Shown piece after piece: positions 58,712-64,000 of a stretch of DNA of 64,000 nucleotides. This DNA is from Paracoccaceae bacterium (GTDB lineage Bacteria; Pseudomonadota; Alphaproteobacteria; Rhodobacterales; Rhodobacteraceae). A model generated the notes under the pieces. That model searched no databases. It was not told where the DNA came from and saw nothing but the letters and a program-made list of their open reading frames with translations. Each line of letters begins with the position of its first letter. Position 1 is the first letter of the stretch. The stretch is taken from NCBI GenBank assembly GCA_958296035.1, contig OY282431.1, positions 1,367,001-1,431,000 of the forward strand, given 5' to 3'. The position numbers and the translations under genes were made by a program.

Positions 58712-60085
58712 GTGCCCGGCAAGGGAAGTACAGGTGTGTTGCATTTAGCCAGTCCTAGAATTGCTGGCACACTGCCTAGAGTTCTCCTGGGAGCTCTGGC
58801 AGCAGTTGTGCTTGTCGTGTCATCTGCGGTTTCCGCACCTTATGCCGGTATGACCATAGATGCACGGAATGGCGAGATTCTTTATGAATCAAATGCCAAC
58901 ACCAAGTTGCATCCGGCCTCCCTAACCAAGATGATGACCCTGTACGTGACCTTCGAGGCAGTCGAAAACGGCGAGATTTCTCTTGACTCCAAGGTCAGGG
59001 TCTCACGAAACGCAGCCTCGGAGCAACCGTCCAGACTAGGCTTGAAATCAGGACAACGCATTGCACTGCGATACCTGATCCGGGCAACTGCCGTCAGATC
59101 AGCCAACGATGCAGCCACTGCAATTGCAGAAGCGATAGGAGGCAGCGAAGAGGCATTCGCGAAGCGGATGACACGCGTGGCCCGGCGTATGGGAATGACG
59201 CATACAACATTCAGGAATGCGCATGGGCTGACTGCGGCCGGGCAACTATCGTCGGCCCGCGACATGAGCATATTGGCGCGCCATCTGCTGTATGATTATC
59301 CGGACTACTACAATCTCTTTTCGCGCAGAGAGACTTATGCGGGCGTAAAAACGGTGCGTAGTACAAACCGGAGATTTCTTGCATCGTACCGCGGCTCCGA
59401 CGGAATCAAGACCGGGTATACCAGGGCGGCAGGCTATAATCTGGTCGCAAGCGCCAAGCGCGGCAATGTCAGACTCATTGTTACGGTGTTCGGCGGCAAG
59501 AGCACACAGTCGCGAAACAATCATGTTGCAGATTTGTTGAACCGGGGCTTTCGCAAGGCGAAGAAGTCTGTGGCGCACTTACCACCGAAACGACCGGTCT
59601 ACAGCAAAATCATGACTTCAGGGAATGGCTCGATTCAGTTGACGATGCCGATATTGCGTCCACACATTGAGGAGCAGATTGCCGACGTGCAGAATGCGTC
59701 ACTTGCCACTGCTGCAGAAGCAGAACCCGAATCTGCAGAGGCAATTGAGGTTGGCGGTTCCATGGAAAGCGTTGAACAGGATAACCGTGGCCTGCGCCCA
59801 CCGGCCGAAAGACCGAAAGCGCTTTCGCTTCTGGCCGGCAGTACGTCCGAATGGAACGTTGGCGTTTCGCTGGGGAGATTTCCTACCACAGATCGGGCCA
59901 ACCGCCGCGCGACCGCCGTCGTACTGATAAATTACAAGGATTTCCTGCCAGCTCGCAAGCTAATTACGTTTGACGGGCAAGGCTACATACTCAAGTTTGT
60001 TGGCATGTCGGAATCTGCTGCCAAGCGGAGTTGTGCCCATATCCGTCATCGGGAGTATGAATGCGAGGTAATCTACATCAGATAG
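58712..60085 (+). CDS. D-alanyl-D-alanine carboxypeptidase with C-terminal SPOR domain
   Basis: This 457-residue penicillin-binding protein of the DacC/DacA class trims peptidoglycan stem peptides. It has an N-terminal signal/membrane helix (about residues 20-42), then the active-site motifs SLTK (Ser70, Lys73), SAN (130-132) and KTG (233-235). The last 80 residues look like a SPOR domain, which binds denuded glycan at division sites (WNVGVSLGRFPTTDRANRRATAV, ... SAAKRSCAHIR). The start is GTG 58712 after TAGGGGG. Confidence 0.92.
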   Translation: MPGKGSTGVLHLASPRIAGTLPRVLLGALAAVVLVVSSAVSAPYAGMTIDARNGEILYESNANTKLHPASLTKMMTLYVTFEAVENGEISLDSKVRVSRNAASEQPSRLGLKSGQRIALRYLIRATAVRSANDAATAIAEAIGGSEEAFAKRMTRVARRMGMTHTTFRNAHGLTAAGQLSSARDMSILARHLLYDYPDYYNLFSRRETYAGVKTVRSTNRRFLASYRGSDGIKTGYTRAAGYNLVASAKRGNVRLIVTVFGGKSTQSRNNHVADLLNRGFRKAKKSVAHLPPKRPVYSKIMTSGNGSIQLTMPILRPHIEEQIADVQNASLATAAEAEPESAEAIEVGGSMESVEQDNRGLRPPAERPKALSLLAGSTSEWNVGVSLGRFPTTDRANRRATAVVLINYKDFLPARKLITFDGQGYILKFVGMSESAAKRSCAHIRHREYECEVIYIR

Positions 60086-60349
60086 GAACTGTGCTGTCCC
60101 TGGATGTAGAGGTTGCCAGGAAGTGATCTTCCATTTGAGAAATTTGGAGCGGACGGACATTACATTGGTCAACGAAGATCATTCCTGCAGCTTGCTCAGC
60201 CGATCTTCTGCAGGACACAGGGTAACGTCTTGAACTCGCGGTCGGTAGGCTAGCTGGCCATAACCGAGAGTGCATCAGTTCCGGTAGATACACAATCGGC
60301 ATCTCCTTTGGGAGAAGATTCTGTTGCCGTTCTTCAATCGGCAAAACTT

Positions 60350-61108
60350 TCAGCCGCGCTCGGCCCACCCGGCAAAGGTTTGCTCAAGGACCACGACTAT
60401 ATAGTAGAGCGCGATTCCCAGGAATGCCAGGGCGATCATCACTGCAAACATAAGCGGGTAGTTTGCGCTTATCTTCCCGCTATCAAACAGATGGCCCAGC
60501 CCCTTGCCATGTGGCTCTACAATCTCCATCAGATTGGTTCCGATGAACGCCAGCGTGACGGCAATTTTCAGTGCTCCGAAAAACTCCGGTAGAGTCTTCG
60601 GAAGCGCTATCTTCCAGAATATAGTCATCTTGGATGCACCAAGTGACCGAAGAATGTCGCGGTATTCCGGTTCAAGTGTTGATAGGCCGATGGACACTGA
60701 TACCACAATCGGGAAAAATGATATGAGGAAGGCAATCAAGACGGTGTTGAGATCGTCTCTGCCGACCAGGATAAGTGCGACTACGGGGACGACTGTGGCC
60801 TTTGGGATCGCATTGAACCCGATCAGGAGGGGATAGAGCCCTTCACGCACGACGCGGGAAAAGCCCATGATCATGCCGATAACTGTTCCGAAGATAATCG
60901 ATAGACCCAGGCCAGCGACGGTTCTCCACAACGTGTCAAATCCGTATTGCAGGAACAGATGCTTGAACTTCCAGAAAGCAGGTCCAAGATCCGAAGGTGA
61001 CGCCATCTTGTAATTGGGCCACTGGTTAACCCACACAATCCACTCCCAGATCCCGAGGAAGATCAGGACAGCGACAATGGGAACTACGATACGGCCGAGT
61101 GCATTCAT
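60350..61108 (-). CDS. ABC transporter permease (SsuC/ThiX-type)
   Basis: This 252-residue inner-membrane permease has about six helices and the cytoplasmic EAA loop as EYRDILRSLGASKMTIFWKIALPKTLPEFF. It belongs to the SsuC/TauC/ThiX group that works with NMT1/THI5-type binding proteins. It overlaps the ATPase gene by 4 bases. The sequence does not tell the cargo. Confidence 0.92.
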   Translation of the reverse strand: MNALGRIVVPIVAVLIFLGIWEWIVWVNQWPNYKMASPSDLGPAFWKFKHLFLQYGFDTLWRTVAGLGLSIIFGTVIGMIMGFSRVVREGLYPLLIGFNAIPKATVVPVVALILVGRDDLNTVLIAFLISFFPIVVSVSIGLSTLEPEYRDILRSLGASKMTIFWKIALPKTLPEFFGALKIAVTLAFIGTNLMEIVEPHGKGLGHLFDSGKISANYPLMFAVMIALAFLGIALYYIVVVLEQTFAGWAERG

Positions 61109-61923
61109 GAGTCGATAATTTGGCTTTCGCTGCCGATCCTGCCTTGTGCGACTTCGATCTGATGGCGAAGATGAGCGAGCAACTCGGTCACCTCCACGGA
61201 ATATAGATCCTTGAGAGATCGCTCCGTACCCAACTCAATAGTCGTCTGGTACTGGAGCCGAGCTGGCCGGTCCGACATGACTAGCACCTCATCGGAGAGG
61301 AACACTGATTCCCGCAAATCATGTGTAATCAGCAGGCAGGTAAACTGTTCCTTCTTGCGCAGTGACTGCATGACTAGCCACAGCTCCTCCCTTGTAAATG
61401 CATCAAGCGCTCCGAACGGTTCATCCAGAATCAGGACGTCGGGACGATGTACCAGTGCCCTGCAGAGAGAAACACGCTGACGCATTCCCCCTGACAACTC
61501 GGATGGCCGCTTGTTTTCAAATCCTGACAGTGAAACAAGTTCCAGCAGCTCGCGGGCCCGCTCGACGCGTGCCTTTTGGGGCATATCACGCGCCACGATT
61601 TCCAGCGGCAGGATTATGTTGCCAACAACGTCTCTCCACTCCAGCATGACCGGATTCTGAAAGGCCATGCCTACGTTGGGGCGAGGGCCGGTAACCAGGC
61701 TGCCTCCGAGGAGAATATCGCCGCTACTCGGCGTTAGGAGACCGGAAACTAGACGTGTGACCGTGCTCTTTCCACAGCCGGAAGGTCCGACAAGAGCAAG
61801 GAAAGATCCGACCTCGGCGACCATGGTAAAGTCGTCGAGAACCTGAAAAGGCCCATCAGGCGTTTCGAAAAAATGAGTGACATTGCGCAGGGCAATGCCA
61901 CCCCCCTCCTGCGTGCCGCTCAC
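61105..61923 (-). CDS. ABC transporter ATP-binding protein
   Basis: This 272-residue ATPase has Walker A GPSGCGKST, the signature LSGGMRQRVSL, Walker B VLILDEPFGALD and the switch His in LLITHDL. It is of the nitrate/sulfonate/thiamine-precursor group. It sits between the binding protein and the permease and shares one transcription unit with them. Confidence 0.95.
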   Translation of the reverse strand: MSGTQEGGGIALRNVTHFFETPDGPFQVLDDFTMVAEVGSFLALVGPSGCGKSTVTRLVSGLLTPSSGDILLGGSLVTGPRPNVGMAFQNPVMLEWRDVVGNIILPLEIVARDMPQKARVERARELLELVSLSGFENKRPSELSGGMRQRVSLCRALVHRPDVLILDEPFGALDAFTREELWLVMQSLRKKEQFTCLLITHDLRESVFLSDEVLVMSDRPARLQYQTTIELGTERSLKDLYSVEVTELLAHLRHQIEVAQGRIGSESQIIDS

Positions 61924-61943
61924 TTAGTGTTCCACGTTGGCAA

Positions 61944-61961
61944 CGGCGCCCAAAGGCGCCG
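61944..61961 (-). other. Intercistronic hairpin between the binding-protein and ATPase genes
   Basis: CGGCGCC-CAAA-GGCGCCG is a perfect 7-bp stem with a 4-base loop in the 53-base gap. There is no U-run. In such operons a hairpin after the binding-protein gene often stabilises its message so that more binding protein than ATPase or permease is made; here that is inference. Confidence 0.5.
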
Positions 61962-61976
61962 CTCTACAAGAAGATG

Positions 61977-62981
61977 CTACTGTAGCATCCGCTCCGATGC
62001 GTCAGGTAGATACTGGTCGGTATAGTACAGGGAAGCATCCGGGGCAGAAACGAGTTCGAAATTCTGCTCCAGCTGGGCGAGCGAACGCTGGAAGCGTGCA
62101 TCATCGATTGCGCCGAGTCCGTTTGCCTTCACATATTCGGTATTGACGTTAGCGTCGATTGCCAGCTGCAGACGCCAGGTCTCAAGATCAATGTCAGCCG
62201 CAGGATTACGCTGAGCCATATGCTCTACGCTTGACCTCGGGTTGGCGATGGCATCTTTCCATCCATTGACTACGGCGCGGAGAAAACCTGTAACCGTGCC
62301 CGGATTTTCGGCTGCATAATCAGTGTTGACAATTATCGTGTTGCCATACAACTCAAGGCCGTAATCAGACATCAAGAGGACCATGACGTCTTCCTCAGGC
62401 ACGCCGAGACGAACCAGATTCAGGAAACTTGAAAATGAGTAGCCTGTAACTGCATCCACCAAGCCCTCGGCAAGATTTGGTTCTCGAGTCGGGAATCCAA
62501 CCGGTTCGACAGTGATTTTCTCCATGTCGAGATCGTTGGCGGAAGCAAATGCCGGAAACTGTGCCCAGGCTCCGTCAGGCGGAGGCGCACCTAGAATGCG
62601 CCCTTCGAGATCCTTGGGCACTGTAATGCCAAGGGATTTGCGGCCGACCACAGCAAATGGTGGTTTGTCGTAAATCATCATTACACCGATGACCGGTGCC
62701 CCGGGGTTCTGGTCAAGGAACCTGACCAGGCTGTTAATGTCGGCAAATCCGAAGGGGACGGCGCCGGAAGCTACCTTGGGAATGGCATCGAGCGAACCCT
62801 GGCCTGCCCAGATGTCTACACTTAGTCCTTCGTTTGCAAAGTGGCCATTGTCAATTGCCGAAAAATACGGCCCGCTCGGACCCTCGAATTTCCAGTCGAG
62901 CGAAAAGGTAATTTCCGTTTGCGCGACTGACATGCTGCAGGACAGCAGGACAGCAGCAACCGTGTAAATCAGTGAACGCAT
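61977..62981 (-). CDS. ABC transporter substrate-binding protein (NMT1/THI5-like)
   Basis: This 334-residue periplasmic protein has a Sec signal peptide (MRSLIYTVAAVLLSCSMSVAQ) without a lipobox. The mature part begins EITFSLDWKFEGPSGPYFSAIDNGHFANEGLSV, the usual start of the NMT1/THI5-like class, which bind thiamine precursors, riboflavin, taurine or nitrate-type solutes. It is the first gene of the operon, so it likely sets expression. No TPP or FMN riboswitch-like sequence was seen upstream. The cargo is unassigned. Confidence 0.92.
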   Translation of the reverse strand: MRSLIYTVAAVLLSCSMSVAQTEITFSLDWKFEGPSGPYFSAIDNGHFANEGLSVDIWAGQGSLDAIPKVASGAVPFGFADINSLVRFLDQNPGAPVIGVMMIYDKPPFAVVGRKSLGITVPKDLEGRILGAPPPDGAWAQFPAFASANDLDMEKITVEPVGFPTREPNLAEGLVDAVTGYSFSSFLNLVRLGVPEEDVMVLLMSDYGLELYGNTIIVNTDYAAENPGTVTGFLRAVVNGWKDAIANPRSSVEHMAQRNPAADIDLETWRLQLAIDANVNTEYVKANGLGAIDDARFQRSLAQLEQNFELVSAPDASLYYTDQYLPDASERMLQ

Positions 62982-63215
62982 TCCCTGTTCTCCAATCTTG
63001 CCAAGTCTACTATGAGTTTGTGGAGGCTACTCTATATGCAGTAAAGCGTTCAGTTCAACGGTGAATTACCGTCAATGGCGGATACCGACATGGTGAGTTG
63101 ATCGGTGCCCCGGAATGGCGCAATTCGCCGTATGCAGACATTGATGAAACCGGCATGCAGTTTGCGTTGCTCGACTCCAGGGAGAACTGTGGAGGGGTAA
63201 GGTGGAGACTAGGCA

Positions 63216-64000
63216 ATGGAACGGGCGCTTCTGGCCTTCAAGGGCAGCAATTCATTCAGGCGGGCAGGCGGGTCGGTTCAATCAGAATTGCCAATGCAGG
63301 AATTACTGGGCGGCAATCGCGCCAGAATACTTCCCTTCCGAAAGGGCATGCCCCTGGCCGACGATGATGGCAGCCTTTGCCTGCTTTCTGCAAAACACTC
63401 GCTATTGCGCGGCGGGCCCGAATGCAGAGCCGATCCTTATGCCTATATCGGTCAGCTTGCCGGTATACCGATATTTGTCGTGGAGATTTGTGGAGACCCT
63501 GATGACAGCCGCCATGAGGACCATGACCCCTTCGATGCAATGATCCATACCCACCCGCTGTTACCCGAGGCAGCAACGTTTCGGAACCTCAGGGGGCTTA
63601 TGGGCAGCTTGTCCACCGACGAGGCCGAAATCGCTGCTACCGGAAAAGCGCTGCTGAACTGGCACCGTAACGCAAGGTACTGTGGCCGATGTGGAGAAGC
63701 GACAATGGCAACACACGAGGGTTGGCAGCGCAGATGTTCGGGATGCGGAGTTGATCACTTTCCGCGTACTAACCCGGTTGTCATCATGCTTGTCGAACGG
63801 AACGAACAGCTATTGCTGGGGCGTTCCCATCACTGGCCTGACCTCATGTACTCGCTATTGGCAGGCTTCGTCGAGCCAGGAGAAACCGTAGAAGCTGCCG
63901 TGCGGCGCGAAACCATGGAGGAAACCGGCGTACAAGTTGGCGACGTCGCCTACGTTACATCGCAGCCATGGCCATTCGCTTCTTCACTGATGCTCGGGTG
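63216..64000 (+). CDS. nudC: NAD(+) diphosphatase / NADH pyrophosphatase (NudC), 3' end outside window
   Basis: This frame has no stop within the window, so the gene is incomplete at 64000. It is read from ATG 63216 (MERALLAFKGSNSF). It has an N-terminal domain, the zinc ribbon YCGRCGE and CSGCGVDHFPR, the Nudix box GFVEPGETVEAAVRRETMEE and the NADH-specific SQPWPFASSLMLG. NudC hydrolyses NADH and removes NAD caps from RNA. The 261 codons present cover most of the roughly 300 residues expected. Confidence 0.93.
   Translation, partial: MERALLAFKGSNSFRRAGGSVQSELPMQELLGGNRARILPFRKGMPLADDDGSLCLLSAKHSLLRGGPECRADPYAYIGQLAGIPIFVVEICGDPDDSRHEDHDPFDAMIHTHPLLPEAATFRNLRGLMGSLSTDEAEIAATGKALLNWHRNARYCGRCGEATMATHEGWQRRCSGCGVDHFPRTNPVVIMLVERNEQLLLGRSHHWPDLMYSLLAGFVEPGETVEAAVRRETMEETGVQVGDVAYVTSQPWPFASSLMLG

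Noticed and set aside
62982-63215. TPP or FMN riboswitch upstream of the ABC binding-protein gene
   Set aside because: The NMT1/THI5 class made this plausible, but the conserved cores of these riboswitches are not visible on the minus strand.

Overview
This window is alphaproteobacterial chromosome. Evidence for this is a TrcR/DUF1013 gene, COQ9, DUF2125, DUF484 next to xerC and fsa, a cyclohexadienyl dehydrogenase (tyrC), a phasin preceded by PhaR-type boxes, and the five-gene F1 ATP synthase cluster atpH-A-G-D-C. A Rhodospirillales-like relative is my best guess. The housekeeping part looks moderately GC-rich. The first 14 kb is more GC-rich and full of mobile DNA, and looks imported.

Layout. 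1-6.8 kb: a tightly overlapping operon of an FGGY sugar kinase, a HAD phosphatase with an internal deletion, and two genes resembling the small and large subunits of N,N-dimethylformamidase. An IS66-family element with a perfect 8-bp target duplication interrupts the large subunit gene. 6.8-14.3 kb: nested insertion sequences and remnants. They include an IS630 transposase fused to the tail of a different IS, and an IS50-like element whose transposase carries an N-terminal DUF4338 (DruA) domain. A BrnT/BrnA toxin-antitoxin pair follows. 14.3-23.9 kb: core genes (ArsP-like permease, Ogt/AraC methyltransferase, nth, xerC-DUF484-fsa, priA, tyrC). 24.4-28.9 kb: a second accessory patch with a helicase remnant, a DUF262-HEPN gene pair split by an intact IS copy, and more IS remnants.

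29.2-49.2 kb: DUF2125 and a ChaC-like gene, divergent; a MotA/ExbB-like gene and a 1018-residue MotB/OmpA-like coiled-coil protein; iolG, an MBL-fold hydrolase and a phasin; a ClpA with a duplicated N-domain; a methyltransferase; and the ATP synthase operon. 49.6-64 kb: a truncated Eco57I-type DNA methyltransferase, prs, COQ9, quinone oxidoreductase, trcR, an SDR lacking its catalytic lysine, clpS, a HAD hydrolase, a D,D-carboxypeptidase with a SPOR domain, an NMT1/THI5-type ABC importer, and the 5' part of nudC, which runs off the window.

The most notable points are two clean gene interruptions where IS removal would restore the reading frame exactly (the formamidase-like gene and the DUF262 gene), the DUF262-HEPN module as a candidate defence or toxin system, the transposase chimera joined at the catalytic glutamate, the ClpA N-domain duplication, and the very long MotB-like coiled coil. 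Family assignments rest on recognising motifs by eye; no database search was run.
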